A stretch of 64,000 bases of DNA from Paeniglutamicibacter cryotolerans. Lineage in GTDB: Bacteria > Actinomycetota > Actinomycetes > Actinomycetales > Micrococcaceae. The notes under the pieces are model-generated. The model saw only the letters and a list, made by a program, of their open reading frames with translations, did no database searches and was not told where the DNA came from. The translations under genes and the position numbers were made by a program. The DNA lies in contig NZ_JACHVS010000002.1 in the NCBI RefSeq assembly GCF_014190875.1, positions 124,001 to 188,000 on the forward strand, given 5' to 3'. Within the stretch, counting starts at the first letter, position 1. Every line of letters starts with the position of its first letter. Below are positions 39,053 through 48,566 of this stretch, one piece after another.

Positions 39053-39928
39053 TCAGGGCAGCGTGAGGATTTCGGCACCGTCCTCGTTGATGAGCAGGGT
39101 GTGTTCGAATTGTGCCGTGCGCTTCCGGTCGCGGGTCACCGCGGTCCAGTCGTCGTCCCACATGTCCCATTCGATGGTGCCCAAGGTGAGCATCGGTTCG
39201 ATGGTGAAGGTCATTCCCGGTTCGATCAGCCGGCTGTACGCCGGGGCGGCGTCGTAGTGCGGGATGATCAGTCCGGTGTGGAATGACTCTGCCACGCCGT
39301 GTCCGGTGAAGTCACGCACCACGCCGTAGCCGAAGCGCTTCGCGTAGGAGGCGATGGTCCGCCCGATCACGTTGATCTCGCGGCCCGGCATGACCGCTTT
39401 GATGGCCCGGCGCAGCGATTCCTGCGTGCGCTCCACCAGCAGGCGGGACTCCTCGTCCACGTCGCCGGCCAGGAACGTGGCGTTGGTGTCCCCATGCACG
39501 CCACCGATGAAGGCGGTGATATCGATGTTCACGATGTCCCCGTCCCGCACCACGGTGCTGTCGGGGATGCCATGGCAGATGACCTCGTTAATCGAGGAGC
39601 ACAACGACTTCGGGAAGCCGCGGTAGCCCAGCGTGGAGGGGTACGCCTGGTGGTCCAGCAGGAATTCGTGGCCGATCCGGTCCAGCTCGTCGGTGGTGAC
39701 GCCAGGGACGATGGCCTTGCCCACCTCGGCCAGCGCCCGGGCGGCGATTTTCGACGCGACGCGCATGGCCGCGATGATCTCGGGGCTGCGCACCTCGGAG
39801 GCCTCGGACTTGGTCGGGCCGGGACGCCCCACGTACTCGGGGCGGGGGATGGAGGCGGGAACCGGCCGGGCCGGACCGATGGTTCCGGGCACGAGGGATC
39901 CGATGGGCGCTGTCGAGGCAATAGGCAT
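39053..39928 (-). CDS. map: methionine aminopeptidase, type I
   Basis: 291 aa. It removes N-terminal Met from nascent proteins. The metal ligands appear in [29 protein letters not shown] and [10 protein letters not shown], and the family's active-site His in [11 protein letters not shown] ~45-residue Pro-rich N-terminal extension precedes the catalytic domain, as in the longer mycobacterial MapB type. A -10 hexamer lies 6 nt upstream of the ATG, so the transcript may be leaderless. Confidence 0.94.
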   Translation of the reverse strand: MPIASTAPIGSLVPGTIGPARPVPASIPRPEYVGRPGPTKSEASEVRSPEIIAAMRVASKIAARALAEVGKAIVPGVTTDELDRIGHEFLLDHQAYPSTLGYRGFPKSLCSSINEVICHGIPDSTVVRDGDIVNIDITAFIGGVHGDTNATFLAGDVDEESRLLVERTQESLRRAIKAVMPGREINVIGRTIASYAKRFGYGVVRDFTGHGVAESFHTGLIIPHYDAAPAYSRLIEPGMTFTIEPMLTLGTIEWDMWDDDWTAVTRDRKRTAQFEHTLLINEDGAEILTLP

Positions 39929-39934
39929 GAGTAG

Positions 39935-39940
39935 ATCTTA
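39935..39940 (-). promoter_or_regulatory. -10 hexamer TAAGAT of map, leaderless layout
   Basis: On the minus strand TAAGAT ends 6 nt before the map ATG, and the 6-nt gap (CTACTC) cannot form a Shine-Dalgarno. Confidence 0.55.
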
Positions 39941-39995
39941 TCGCCCGGATCCCTCCGGCCACGAGCCGGGGCCTCCGGTACCGGGGCATCGGCTG

Positions 39996-40001
39996 TAGTC
40001 T
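39996..40001 (+). promoter_or_regulatory. probable -10 hexamer TAGTCT for the 63-aa gene
   Basis: TAGTCT lies 38 nt before the ATG at 40040, leaving a short leader that contains an AGAAAGGACGG ribosome binding site. No good -35 is seen. Confidence 0.4.
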
Positions 40002-40039
40002 GGGGCCAGGAATCGGCTACGAGAAAGGACGGTGGCAGC

Positions 40040-40231
40040 ATGCTGGGCAACCCGGGTGAAGGACAGTATTGGTTCAATGTCGTGACGCACCAGGTCGAGA
40101 AGGGGCCGCAGTCGGACTGGACGCAGCTGCTGGGACCCTACGACTCCCTGGCGGAGGCGGAAGCGGCCATGGATAAGGTGCGCCGGCGCAATGAGCAGTT
40201 CGATGAGGAGGACGCCGAAGACCAGGACTAG
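40040..40231 (+). CDS. small SPOR-like conserved actinobacterial protein
   Basis: 63 aa, acidic C-terminus. The sequence runs GQYWFNVVTHQVEKGPQ... LLGPYDSLAEAEAAMDKVRRR, which resembles a single SPOR-like fold (aromatic strand, then LGPY and a helix). No signal peptide or membrane segment is present, so it is cytoplasmic, unlike peptidoglycan-binding SPOR proteins. Function unknown. AAAGGACGG precedes the ATG. It lies between map and panB. Confidence 0.75.
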   Translation: MLGNPGEGQYWFNVVTHQVEKGPQSDWTQLLGPYDSLAEAEAAMDKVRRRNEQFDEEDAEDQD

Positions 40232-40258
40232 CAGGATGCCGGTGCCCGGCACGCTGGG

Positions 40259-41119
40259 CTACTCGAAGCCGTGCTCCGGGCCGGGGAACGTGCCGGCGTG
40301 CACGTCGTGAAGGTACGCGGCGGCCGCCGAGGTGATCAGCGGGCGCAGCTCGGCGTACTTCTTCACGAAGCGCGGGTTCCTGCCTGAGCCCAGCCCCAGC
40401 ATGTCCTGCCAGACCAAGACCTGGCCGGTGGTCACCGGGCCGGCCCCGATGCCGATGGTGGGCACCCGCAGCGCCGCATCCACGGCGCGGGCGGCCTCGG
40501 TGGGGACCATCTCCATCAGCACGCAAAAGGAACCGGCATCCTGCAGCGCGAGTGCATCGTCGATCATGACCTGGGCCGCCTCCCCGCGGCCCTGGATCCG
40601 GTAGCCTCCGAGCACGTGTTCGGACTGCGGCGTGAAGCCGATGTGGCCCATCACCGGCACTCCTGCCGCCGTCATCGCCTCCACATGCGGGGCATAGCGC
40701 GCACCGCCCTCCAACTTCACCGCATGCACCCCGGCCTCCTTCAGGAGCCGGATCCCGTTGGCCACGGCCTGTTCCACCGAGACCTCGTAGGAACCAAAGG
40801 GCATGTCGCAGACCACCAGGGCCCGCTTGGTCCCGGCCACCACGGACCGGGCGAAGACGATCATCTCCTCCATCGTGATCGGCAGCGTCGAGGAGGCGCC
40901 CATCATGGTGCTCGCCGCCGAATCGCCAACCAGCAGCACCTCGATCCCGGCCTCGTCGAAGATCGATGCGATCTGGCAGTCGTAGGCGGTCAGCATGGCG
41001 AAGTGACGCCCCTCGGCCTTGGCCCGGGCCAGGTGCGGGATGCGCACCCGGGACGGAAGGGATGTACCGGCCGGGGCCGATGTGTTCTGGCCGTAGGGGG
41101 CCTGGCTCTGCTCGCTCAT
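40259..41119 (-). CDS. panB: 3-methyl-2-oxobutanoate hydroxymethyltransferase
   Basis: 286 aa. First committed step of pantothenate synthesis, adding a hydroxymethyl group from methylene-THF to ketoisovalerate. Family motifs: FAMLTAYDCQIASIFDEAGI, LLVGDSAASTMMG (metal site), HAVKLEGGARYAP and IGIGAGPVTTGQVLVW. ATG at 41119 starts MSEQSQAPYG and has a -10 hexamer 7 nt upstream. A longer in-frame version would run antisense through the glnA2 start. Confidence 0.93.
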   Translation of the reverse strand: MSEQSQAPYGQNTSAPAGTSLPSRVRIPHLARAKAEGRHFAMLTAYDCQIASIFDEAGIEVLLVGDSAASTMMGASSTLPITMEEMIVFARSVVAGTKRALVVCDMPFGSYEVSVEQAVANGIRLLKEAGVHAVKLEGGARYAPHVEAMTAAGVPVMGHIGFTPQSEHVLGGYRIQGRGEAAQVMIDDALALQDAGSFCVLMEMVPTEAARAVDAALRVPTIGIGAGPVTTGQVLVWQDMLGLGSGRNPRFVKKYAELRPLITSAAAAYLHDVHAGTFPGPEHGFE

Positions 41120-41126
41120 GGAAAAG

Positions 41127-41132
41127 ACGATA
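41127..41132 (-). promoter_or_regulatory. -10 hexamer TATCGT of panB, leaderless layout
   Basis: On the minus strand TATCGT ends 7 nt before the panB ATG; the gap CTTTTCC contains no ribosome binding site. Confidence 0.5.
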
Positions 41133-41191
41133 CGCCAGCGACTCGTGCGGCGCATCGCGGGCAATGAACGCCCTAGTCTGTGGCACTTCCG

Positions 41192-41197
41192 TATAAA
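41192..41197 (+). promoter_or_regulatory. probable -10 TATAAA upstream of glnA2
   Basis: TATAAA lies 57 nt before the glnA2 GTG. A TAGTCT at 41175 is another candidate. No convincing -35 and no GlnR-type GTnAC-N6-GAAAC site was seen here. Confidence 0.4.
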
Positions 41198-41254
41198 GTG
41201 GGAGGCAGCGGCGAAGGCCGTTGCCCAGCGTTTCGTCAGGGAAGGAACACACCA

Positions 41255-42595
41255 GTGGATCGCCAGCAGGAATTCGTTCTGAGGACCATCGAAGAGCGCG
41301 ACGTGCGCTTCGTCAGGTTGTGGTTCACTGACGTCGTGGGTTCGCTGAAATCCGTTGCCCTTGCTCCGGCCGAGGTGGAGGGCGCGTTCGAGGAGGGACT
41401 GGGCTTCGACGGCTCCTCCATCGAAGGCCTGTCGCGGATTTCCGAATCCGACATGCTTGCCCAGCCGGACCCCTCCACGTTCCAGATCCTGCCCTGGCGC
41501 GGTGAAACCGAATCCACATCGCGCATGTTCTGCGACATCCTGACTCCCGACGGGGCGCCCTCCGCGGCCGACCCCCGACACGTGCTCAAGCGCCAGCTCG
41601 CCGTCGCCTCGGACATGGGCTTCACCTGCTATACCCACCCGGAAATCGAGTTCTATCTGCTCAAGTCCAGCGACTTGGGGCCCGATGGCTCACCGGTGCC
41701 GGTGGACCGCGCCGGCTACTTCGACCACGTCACCGGCGGCGTCGCCCAGGACTTCCGGCGCACCGCCGTGACCATGCTCGAGGCCGTCGGTATCTCGGTG
41801 GAGTTCAGCCACCACGAGAACGGCCCGGGCCAGAACGAAATCGACCTGCGCTACGCCGACGCGCTGCAGACCGCTGACAACGTGATGACGTTCCGTACCG
41901 TGATCAAGGAGGTGGCGATCCAGCAGGGCATCTACGCGACGTTCATGCCCAAGCCGTTCTCCGACGAGCCGGGCTCCGGGATGCACACCCACTTTTCGCT
42001 CTTCGAGGGCGATACCAACGCGTTCTATGAGGCCGGCCGCGAGTTCCAGCTCTCGGACACCGCCCGCCAGTTCATCGCCGGCATCCTGCGCCACGCCCCG
42101 GAATTCACCGCCGTCACCAACCAGTTCGTGAACTCCTACAAGCGCCTCTGGGGTGGGGGAGAGGCTCCCAGCCACCGCTCCTGGGGCCATAACAACCGCT
42201 CCGCGCTGGTGCGCGTGCCGCTGTACAAGCCGAACAAGGGCCAGAGCGCCCGCGTGGAGTACCGCGGCATCGACTCGGCCACCAATCCCTACCTGGCCTA
42301 CGCATGCCTGCTCGGCGCCGGCCTGAAGGGCATCCAGGAGGGATACGAACTCGAACCGCATGCCGAGGACGATGTCTGGTCGCTCAGCACGGCCGAGCGC
42401 CGTGCCATGGGACACGACCCGCTGCCCGGTTCGCTGCACGACGCGATCCGCTCCATGGAGGAATCGGAGCTGGTTGCCGGGATCCTCGGCGAGCAGGTCT
42501 TCGAGTCGTTCCTGCGCAACAAGCGCGACGAGTGGGAGGGCTACCGCCAGAACGTCAGCCCGTTCGAGCTCAAGCGCTACCTGGGCATCCTCTAG
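41255..42595 (+). CDS. glnA2: GlnA2-type glutamine synthetase-like ligase
   Basis: 446 aa, the short GS-I subtype. Signatures are GLGFDGSSIEGLSRISESDM and the metal/ATP region PKPFSDEPGSGMHTHFSLFEG. The loop holding the adenylylated Tyr in GlnA1 reads DDVWSLSTAER here, with Trp375 in the Tyr position, so it should not be an adenylylation target although glnE follows 9 nt downstream. Relatives in Streptomyces act on polyamines, so a gamma-glutamylpolyamine synthetase role is possible. GTG at 41255 follows AGGGAAGG. Confidence 0.88.
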   Translation: MDRQQEFVLRTIEERDVRFVRLWFTDVVGSLKSVALAPAEVEGAFEEGLGFDGSSIEGLSRISESDMLAQPDPSTFQILPWRGETESTSRMFCDILTPDGAPSAADPRHVLKRQLAVASDMGFTCYTHPEIEFYLLKSSDLGPDGSPVPVDRAGYFDHVTGGVAQDFRRTAVTMLEAVGISVEFSHHENGPGQNEIDLRYADALQTADNVMTFRTVIKEVAIQQGIYATFMPKPFSDEPGSGMHTHFSLFEGDTNAFYEAGREFQLSDTARQFIAGILRHAPEFTAVTNQFVNSYKRLWGGGEAPSHRSWGHNNRSALVRVPLYKPNKGQSARVEYRGIDSATNPYLAYACLLGAGLKGIQEGYELEPHAEDDVWSLSTAERRAMGHDPLPGSLHDAIRSMEESELVAGILGEQVFESFLRNKRDEWEGYRQNVSPFELKRYLGIL

Positions 42596-42604
42596 GGCGG
42601 CGTC

Positions 42605-45600
42605 GTGTCCCTGCCGCCCAACCTGACCCGCAGCCTGATCAGTGCCGGCTTCGATGACCTGGATCGGGCCCGGCACTTCCTCGCCGCACCGGAACTGGCA
42701 GCCGCTTCCCCGGAAATCGTCGTTGGCGCGTTGGCTGACGCCGCCGATCCCGACCAGGCGCTGCTGGGCCTGATCCGGCTCATCGAACGCACCCCGCGGG
42801 TGATCGAGGTCGCCGGACGGGCCGAGCTGCGTCCGGGCCTGGCCCGGCTGCTCGGCGCCTCCGAGGCGCTGACCGAGTTCCTGATCCGCCGGCCGGAGCA
42901 GCTCAACGTGCTCCATGTCGTGCACCCGGCGATCATGGCCGGCACCGAGCCGGGCGTACTGCGCACCATGATGCTGTGGGCCGTGGGCGCGGACCCCGGC
43001 TCGATGGCACCGGTCGCGACGATGTCCGGCCCTGAGGCCCATGCCGCGCTGCGCATCGCCTACCGGGGCCGGTTGACCGATCTGGCGCTGCGCGACCTGG
43101 CCGCCGCCGACCCGCTGGAGGCCATGCCCAAGGTGGGCCGCGAGCTGGCGGATCTCGCAGCCACCGCGATCGAAGCCGCGCTCGCCGTATCCCGGTTGGA
43201 AGCCGCCGAGCGCTTCGCCGCCGATGACATAGCCGCCGTGTCCCTTGCCGTGATCGGCATGGGAAAGTGCGGGGCGCGGGAACTGAACTACGTCTCGGAT
43301 GTCGATGTCATCTACGTGCATTCCTCCACGGGTATCGATCTGGACCTGGCTACTTCCATCGCCGAGTGCCTGGCAGCGGGAATCAGCCGGGTGCTGAGCG
43401 GGCCCGGAAGTGAACCACCGCTGTGGGAGGTGGACGCGAACCTGCGCCCGGAGGGACGCGACGGCGCCCTCTCGCGCACCCTGGAATCCCACGCCGCCTA
43501 CTACGGACGCTGGGCGCAGAGCTGGGAATTCCAGGCGCTGCTCAAAGCCCGGCACATTGCCGGTGACCCGGAGCTCGGTGCCGACTACGAGGCCATGGTC
43601 GCGCCACTGGTCTGGTCCTCCTCGGAACGCGAGGGCTTCGTCGAATCGGTGCAGGCGATGCGCCGGCGGGTCACGGCAAACATCGCCGCCGCCGAGGTGG
43701 CCCGGCAGATCAAATTGGGCCCCGGCGGGCTGCGCGACGTCGAATTCACCGTCCAGCTGCTCCAGCTGGTCCACGGCCGCACCGACGAGTCGCTGCGGAT
43801 GCGTGATACCACCAGTGCCATTGCCGCGCTCAGCGCCGCCGGCTACATCGGGCGCGACGATGCGGCGGTGTTCGACAGCGCCTACCGCTACCTGCGCGTG
43901 CTCGAGCATCGGATCCAGCTGGTGCACCTGCGCCGCACGCACCTGATGCCGGCCAAGGAACCTGCCCAGCGGGTGCTGGCCCGGGCCGTGCTGGGGGCCG
44001 GACCGAAACCGCGCACCGGCGCCGCCGACCTGCTGGCGACCTGGGCCTCCACCAAACGCACCGTCCGCTCGCTGCATGAGCGGATCTTCTACCGCCCGTT
44101 GCTGAGCAATGCCTCGAACCTCTCCGAGGACGAGGTGCGGCTGAGCCCCGAGGCGGCCCAGGCGCGGCTGAAGGCCCTGGGCTATGCGGATCCGAAGGCC
44201 GCCATGCGGCATATCGAGGCGCTCACCTCAGGGGTCAGGCGCCGTGCCGCGCTGCAGCGCCAGCTGCTGCCGGTGTTGCTGGGCTGGATCGCCGAGGGAG
44301 TGGACCCGGACGCGGGCCTGCTGGGATTCCGCCGGCTCAGTGAATCCCTCGGCGAATCGCACTGGTACCTGGGCATGCTGCGTGACTCGAGTGCCGGGGC
44401 CGAGCGGCTCTGCCACATCCTGGCCAACTCCCGCTTCCTCACCGACCTGCTCGAGGTCTCCCCGGAATCGGCCGCTTGGCTGGGCGACGACAGGGACCTG
44501 GTCCCGCGCACTTTCGACCAGCTCTGGGCCGAGATCTCTTCCAAGCTCAACCGCCCCGCCCCCGAGGGCCAGCTGATCCGCTTCATCCGGCTGATCCGCC
44601 GCCGTGAGATCCTGCGTGTTGCGCTGGCCGACGGCGCCGGGCTCATCGTCCGCCCCCAGGTCGGGATCGCGCTCTCGGATATCGACCGGGCAGCCGTGCT
44701 CGGCGCACTGCGCGTGGCCGAGGGCATTGAATACTCACAAACCCCCCAACTCGCCGACCTGCTGGTGGTGGCCATGGGCCGCCAGGGCGGGCGCGAGATC
44801 GGCTACGGCTCGGATGCCGACGTGATGTTCGTGCAGCGGGCACTGCCCGGGGCCGATGTGCAGGGTGCCCAGGAACAGGCGCTGCGCATCGTCGCCCGGC
44901 TCACCGGGCTCATGAAGAAGCCGCTGGTCCCCGCCATCGCCGCGGAACCACGGCTGGAGATCGACGCCGACCTGCGCCCCGAGGGCAAACAGGGCCCGAT
45001 GGTGCGCTCGCTGGAGGCCTACCGCGACTACTACGGGCGCTGGGCGCAGATCTGGGAAATCCAGGCACTGCTGCGTGCCCGTCCGATGGCGGGATCCGAC
45101 GACCTTGCCGCCGAGTTCATGGTCATGGCCGACGCGCTGCGCTACGGCCAGCACATCACCGAGACCGAGCTGCGTGAGATCCGGCGGATCAAGGCCCGGG
45201 TGGAGGCCGAGCGACTGCCGCGCGGGGCCGATCCGGCCCGGCACGTGAAGCTGGGCCGCGGCGGACTGAGCGACGTGGAATGGCTGGTCCAGCTGTTGCA
45301 ACTGCAGCACGCCGGGCAGTACCCCGCGCTGCGCACCACCTCGACTCCCGAGGCGCTGGCGGCGATCGATGGGGAGCGGCTGCTGCCCGGTGACGATGTG
45401 GAGACGCTGGACAGGGCCTGGCAGTTGGCATCGCGCATCCGGTCGGCCTCGATGGCCTGTACCGGACGGGCCTCCGACGTGCTGCCGAAGGACCGCAACG
45501 AGATGGAGGCCGTTGCCCGTTGGTGCGGCTACGAGCCTGGCCAGGCGGCGCAGATGGAGGATGATTACCTCAAGGCCACCCGGCTGGCCCGGTCCGTCTT

Positions 45601-45631
45601 CGAACGGCATTTCTACGGTTTCGACCACTGA
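42605..45631 (+). CDS. glnE: bifunctional glutamine synthetase adenylyltransferase/deadenylase
   Basis: 1008 aa with two nucleotidyltransferase halves: the first has the paired-Asp motif in LNYVSDVDVIYVHSS, the second in EIGYGSDADVMFVQRAL. PII-uridylyltransferase-type linker helices follow each (GPGGLRDVEFTVQLLQLVH and GRGGLSDVEWLVQLLQLQ). It switches GlnA1 off and on by adenylylating and deadenylylating a Tyr. Its GTG lies 9 nt after the glnA2 stop, so the two are an operon. Full length for the family. Confidence 0.95.
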   Translation: MSLPPNLTRSLISAGFDDLDRARHFLAAPELAAASPEIVVGALADAADPDQALLGLIRLIERTPRVIEVAGRAELRPGLARLLGASEALTEFLIRRPEQLNVLHVVHPAIMAGTEPGVLRTMMLWAVGADPGSMAPVATMSGPEAHAALRIAYRGRLTDLALRDLAAADPLEAMPKVGRELADLAATAIEAALAVSRLEAAERFAADDIAAVSLAVIGMGKCGARELNYVSDVDVIYVHSSTGIDLDLATSIAECLAAGISRVLSGPGSEPPLWEVDANLRPEGRDGALSRTLESHAAYYGRWAQSWEFQALLKARHIAGDPELGADYEAMVAPLVWSSSEREGFVESVQAMRRRVTANIAAAEVARQIKLGPGGLRDVEFTVQLLQLVHGRTDESLRMRDTTSAIAALSAAGYIGRDDAAVFDSAYRYLRVLEHRIQLVHLRRTHLMPAKEPAQRVLARAVLGAGPKPRTGAADLLATWASTKRTVRSLHERIFYRPLLSNASNLSEDEVRLSPEAAQARLKALGYADPKAAMRHIEALTSGVRRRAALQRQLLPVLLGWIAEGVDPDAGLLGFRRLSESLGESHWYLGMLRDSSAGAERLCHILANSRFLTDLLEVSPESAAWLGDDRDLVPRTFDQLWAEISSKLNRPAPEGQLIRFIRLIRRREILRVALADGAGLIVRPQVGIALSDIDRAAVLGALRVAEGIEYSQTPQLADLLVVAMGRQGGREIGYGSDADVMFVQRALPGADVQGAQEQALRIVARLTGLMKKPLVPAIAAEPRLEIDADLRPEGKQGPMVRSLEAYRDYYGRWAQIWEIQALLRARPMAGSDDLAAEFMVMADALRYGQHITETELREIRRIKARVEAERLPRGADPARHVKLGRGGLSDVEWLVQLLQLQHAGQYPALRTTSTPEALAAIDGERLLPGDDVETLDRAWQLASRIRSASMACTGRASDVLPKDRNEMEAVARWCGYEPGQAAQMEDDYLKATRLARSVFERHFYGFDH

Positions 45632-45679
45632 TTCACGGCTCCCGGACCGGGGACCGCCACATTAAGCAAGGAGAAGGAC

Positions 45680-46012
45680 ATGCACATCACGCAGGCTGAA
45701 CTGACCTCCCTCACGACGGAACACCTCGCCAAGGCAGCAGCCAACCCGCATGGCCGCAGCGCTCATGCGGTATTGCGCGACGGGAAGCTGCGCCACACGC
45801 TGCTGGCCATCACCGACGGTTCTCGGCTCGATGACCACACCAAGCCGGCCTCCGCGACGCTGCTCGTGCTGCGGGGATCGGTCACGGTGAACTGGTCCGG
45901 CGGCGAACCGGTCACCGTCGAGGAAGGCGGGCTCTACGTGTTGCCCGAGGCCGTCCACAACGTTGTGGCCAACGGGGACTCGGCCTTCTTGCTCACCACC
46001 ATTGCGGGCTAG
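45680..46012 (+). CDS. small cupin-domain protein
   Basis: 110 aa single-domain cupin. The first motif region is SRLDDHTKPASATLLVLRGSVTV and the second GGLYVLPEAVHNVVANGD, giving a beta-barrel with only some of the usual metal-binding His. No enzymatic role can be assigned. AAGGAGAAGG is a strong ribosome binding site 7 nt before the ATG. Confidence 0.82.
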   Translation: MHITQAELTSLTTEHLAKAAANPHGRSAHAVLRDGKLRHTLLAITDGSRLDDHTKPASATLLVLRGSVTVNWSGGEPVTVEEGGLYVLPEAVHNVVANGDSAFLLTTIAG

Positions 46013-46224
46013 CTGACGAGGTTTTCGGTTGTTCAAACGGGCTGCCGCCCGTATCGCCATCGGCTCTGTCGGCGACGGGAGCCAACCCACCCCTGGTGTC
46101 GCATGAATCACACTCTTGCCGGTGGCGTGTCGCACCGACCGATACCTACTCGTCAGTAAAATCAACCGAGTGCATCTGCTTTCTGATGCTGAACGACGTA
46201 ACTTCATCCGAACGGAGAAAAGTC

Positions 46225-46485
46225 ATGGGATTCATTGGTTGGATTGTTCTAGGCCTGATCGCCGGTGCGATTGCGAAGGCAATCAAGCCAGGGGAGCAAG
46301 GCGGCGGCTGGCTCGCCACCTTGCTGCTTGGCGTAGTTGGCGCCGTTGTCGGCGGTTGGATCGGCTCGAAATTGTTCGGAGTGGACATTAGCGAGTTCTG
46401 GTCGCTGTCAACGTGGTTGCTGGCCATTGGCGGTTCGTTGATCGTCCTCGTTATCTGGGGACTGCTAACGCGCAAGAAGGCATAG
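46225..46485 (+). CDS. GlsB/YeaQ/YmgE-family membrane protein
   Basis: 86 aa with three hydrophobic segments. The Gly-rich N-terminus FIGWIVLGLIAGAIAKAI and GAVVGGWIGSKLF are the hallmark of this 'transglycosylase-associated' family, often induced by stress; no enzymatic activity is established. CGGAGAAA precedes the ATG at 46225. A hairpin terminator follows closely. Confidence 0.88.
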   Translation: MGFIGWIVLGLIAGAIAKAIKPGEQGGGWLATLLLGVVGAVVGGWIGSKLFGVDISEFWSLSTWLLAIGGSLIVLVIWGLLTRKKA

Positions 46486-46497
46486 TCTGAGCACCTG

Positions 46498-46534
46498 GGG
46501 AGGTCCTGGTCTTTCGAGACCGGGGCCTCCCTTT
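46498..46534 (+). terminator. Rho-independent terminator with TTCG tetraloop
   Basis: A 15-bp stem (46498-46512 with 46517-46531, two wobble pairs) is closed by a TTCG loop and followed by TTT. Confidence 0.85.
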
Positions 46535-46948
46535 CGCTTGATCCCGATGTTCCGGCTCCCCGTGCCGGCGTCATTGCGGAGGCACGGGCCCATGGCAGCT
46601 CGCGGGACAAGGCTGGATGCTGGCTCGCCAGCCTCTGCACGTGGAAGGCAATTACTTCCCCGTCCCGCAGGCGTGGATTCCGGCTCTCGAACGCCAGGGG
46701 AGTCCGGCACCGAGGGTGAACGCGGCGTTTGTGGCCAGCGCGTTCGGAGGTTCGTTGCACATGCGGCGCCCGGTTCTGAGCCGCCGGGCCAACTGGGGGA
46801 TCGTGAGGCTTCCGCAGTCAGGGTCCGAGGTACCCTCGCATTTCGGGTGATCGGTTTTCGTGCCGACGCCAGGGCTCCCCATACGGGGCGGCACCACGCG
46901 ACAGCAACGACAGCAGCAGGGGTGTCTCCGGCCGTTGTCGGACGCACG
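46535..46948. other. unassigned intergenic stretch
   Basis: About 414 bases between the GlsB-family terminator and the glnA1 terminator. Several short frames are open on both strands (for example 46617-46850 on the plus strand), but none has a ribosome binding site or a recognisable product. I cannot say whether it is a decayed gene. Confidence 0.4.
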
Positions 46949-47011
46949 CAAGAGGGGTCCGCACGGACCGCCAGGACGATGTCCTTGGGCGGCCCGCGCG
47001 GACCCCTCTTG
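46949..47011 (-). terminator. glnA1 terminator
   Basis: A 14-bp perfect outer stem (46949-46962 with 46998-47011) holds an inner stem around CCGCCAGGAC / GTCCTTGGGCGG. It lies just downstream of the glnA1 stop. Confidence 0.8.
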
Positions 47012-47045
47012 TGTTTGCTACGCCCCGCTCATCGGCGGGAGGCTA

Positions 47046-48470
47046 CTAGCAGCCGTAGTACAGCTCGAACTCGTACGGGTTCGGGCGAAGCGACAGCGGC
47101 TTGATTTCGTGCTCACGCTTGTACTCGATCCAGGTGCGGATCAGGTCCTCGGTGAAGACGTCGCCCGCCAGCAGGAAATCGAAGTCGTCCTCCAATGCAG
47201 CGAGCGCCTCTTCCAACGAGCCCGGAGCAACCTGGATGTCCTTGGCTTCCTCGGCGGGCAGCTCATAGAGGTCCTTGTCGATCGGGTCCGCCGGCTCGAT
47301 GCGATTCTTGATGCCGTCAAGGCCTGCCATCAGCTGGGCGGCGAAGGCCAAGTACGGGTTGCACGCGGCGTCCGGTGCGCGGAACTCGATGCGCTTGGCC
47401 TTCGGGTTCGATCCGGTGATCGGGATGCGGATGCCGGCCGATCGGTTGCCCTGCGAGTAGACCATGTTGACCGGGGCTTCGTAGCCCTTGACCAGACGGC
47501 GGTAGGAGTTCACCGTCGGGTTGGTGAAGGCGAGTACGGCGGAAGCGTGCTTGAGCAGGCCGCCGATGTACCAGCGGGCCACGTCCGAGAGGCCGGCATA
47601 GCCCTTCTCGTCGTAGAACAGGGGAATGCCGTTGGCCCACAGCGACTGGTGGCAGTGCATGCCCGAGCCGTTCTCACCGAAGATCGGCTTCGGCATGAAC
47701 GTGGCTGACTTGCCCCATGCGTCGGCGACGTTCTTGACGATGTACTTGAACTTCAGGATGTCATCGGCCGAGTGGGTCAGCGTGTTGAACTTGTAGTTGA
47801 TCTCGGCCTGCCCGGCTGCGCCGACCTCGTGGTGCGAGCGCTCGACCTCGAGGCCCGCCGCATCCAGCTCGAGGCAAATGGCATCGCGCAGGTCGGCCTG
47901 CTTGTCGGTGGGGGAGACGGGGAAGTAGCCACCCTTGAAGGGGGTCTTGTAGCCCTGGTTGCCGCCCTCTTCCTTGCGACCGGAGTTCCACGGTGCCTCA
48001 TCGGAATCGACCTTGTAGAAGGAGCCCTGCGGCTTGGATTCGTATTGGACGTTTTCGAAGATGAAGAACTCGGCCTCGGGGGCGAAGAAGGCGGTATCGG
48101 CGATGCCGGTGGAAGTCAGGTAGGCCTCGGCGCGCTCGGCGACGGAGCGCGGGTCGCGGTGGTACGGATCACCGGTGCGCGGGTTCACGATCGAGAAGTT
48201 CAACGCCAGGGTCTTCTCCAGTCGGAACGGATCCATGAAGGCGCTGGTCACGTCTGGGATCAGCTGCAGGTCCGAGTCGGCCAGGCCCGCGAAGCCGGCG
48301 ATCGAGGAGCCGTCGAACAGCTGCCCGTTGATGAAGAAGTCCGCGTCCACGGTCTTGGCCGGCACGTTGAAGTGCTGCTGGATGCCCGGCAAGTCGGTGA
48401 AACGGATGTCGACGAACTTAACCTCTTCGTCGGTGATGAACTTGAGAACTTCGTCAGCATTCTTGAACAT
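47046..48470 (-). CDS. glnA1: glutamine synthetase type I
   Basis: 474 aa, the main ammonium-assimilating enzyme (Glu + NH3 + ATP to Gln). Signatures are [20 protein letters not shown], the ATP/metal stretch [19 protein letters not shown] and [17 protein letters not shown]. The adenylylation loop [15 protein letters not shown] has the target Tyr402 (codon 47265-47267), so it is the likely substrate of GlnE. ATG at 48470 follows GAGGAG. A GlnR-type operator lies about 100-135 nt upstream. Confidence 0.97.
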   Translation of the reverse strand: MFKNADEVLKFITDEEVKFVDIRFTDLPGIQQHFNVPAKTVDADFFINGQLFDGSSIAGFAGLADSDLQLIPDVTSAFMDPFRLEKTLALNFSIVNPRTGDPYHRDPRSVAERAEAYLTSTGIADTAFFAPEAEFFIFENVQYESKPQGSFYKVDSDEAPWNSGRKEEGGNQGYKTPFKGGYFPVSPTDKQADLRDAICLELDAAGLEVERSHHEVGAAGQAEINYKFNTLTHSADDILKFKYIVKNVADAWGKSATFMPKPIFGENGSGMHCHQSLWANGIPLFYDEKGYAGLSDVARWYIGGLLKHASAVLAFTNPTVNSYRRLVKGYEAPVNMVYSQGNRSAGIRIPITGSNPKAKRIEFRAPDAACNPYLAFAAQLMAGLDGIKNRIEPADPIDKDLYELPAEEAKDIQVAPGSLEEALAALEDDFDFLLAGDVFTEDLIRTWIEYKREHEIKPLSLRPNPYEFELYYGC

Positions 48471-48550
48471 CTTGTACTGCTCCTCGTTGGTTTTTCCGGC
48501 TCTGCGTTTGTCGCATCCGTGGGGCCCTGAACGGCCCGTCTCCATGAACA

Positions 48551-48556
48551 ACGATA
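48551..48556 (-). promoter_or_regulatory. probable -10 TATCGT of glnA1
   Basis: On the minus strand TATCGT lies just downstream of the GlnR-type half-sites, leaving a ~75-nt leader. A clear -35 is absent, as expected for an activator-dependent promoter. An in-frame ATG at 48545 lies close to the predicted start of transcription but lacks family support as a start. Confidence 0.45.
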
Positions 48557-48566
48557 GCGTGTGGGC

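Noticed and set aside
41690..44212. 840-codon open frame antisense to glnA2-glnE
   Set aside because: Runs across two well-supported genes and has low-complexity composition typical of antisense frames in high-GC DNA.
46538..47104. Plus-strand open frame over the gap and into the glnA1 3' end
   Set aside because: No ribosome binding site, overlaps the terminator and glnA1, and composition is Arg/Gly-rich like a shadow frame.
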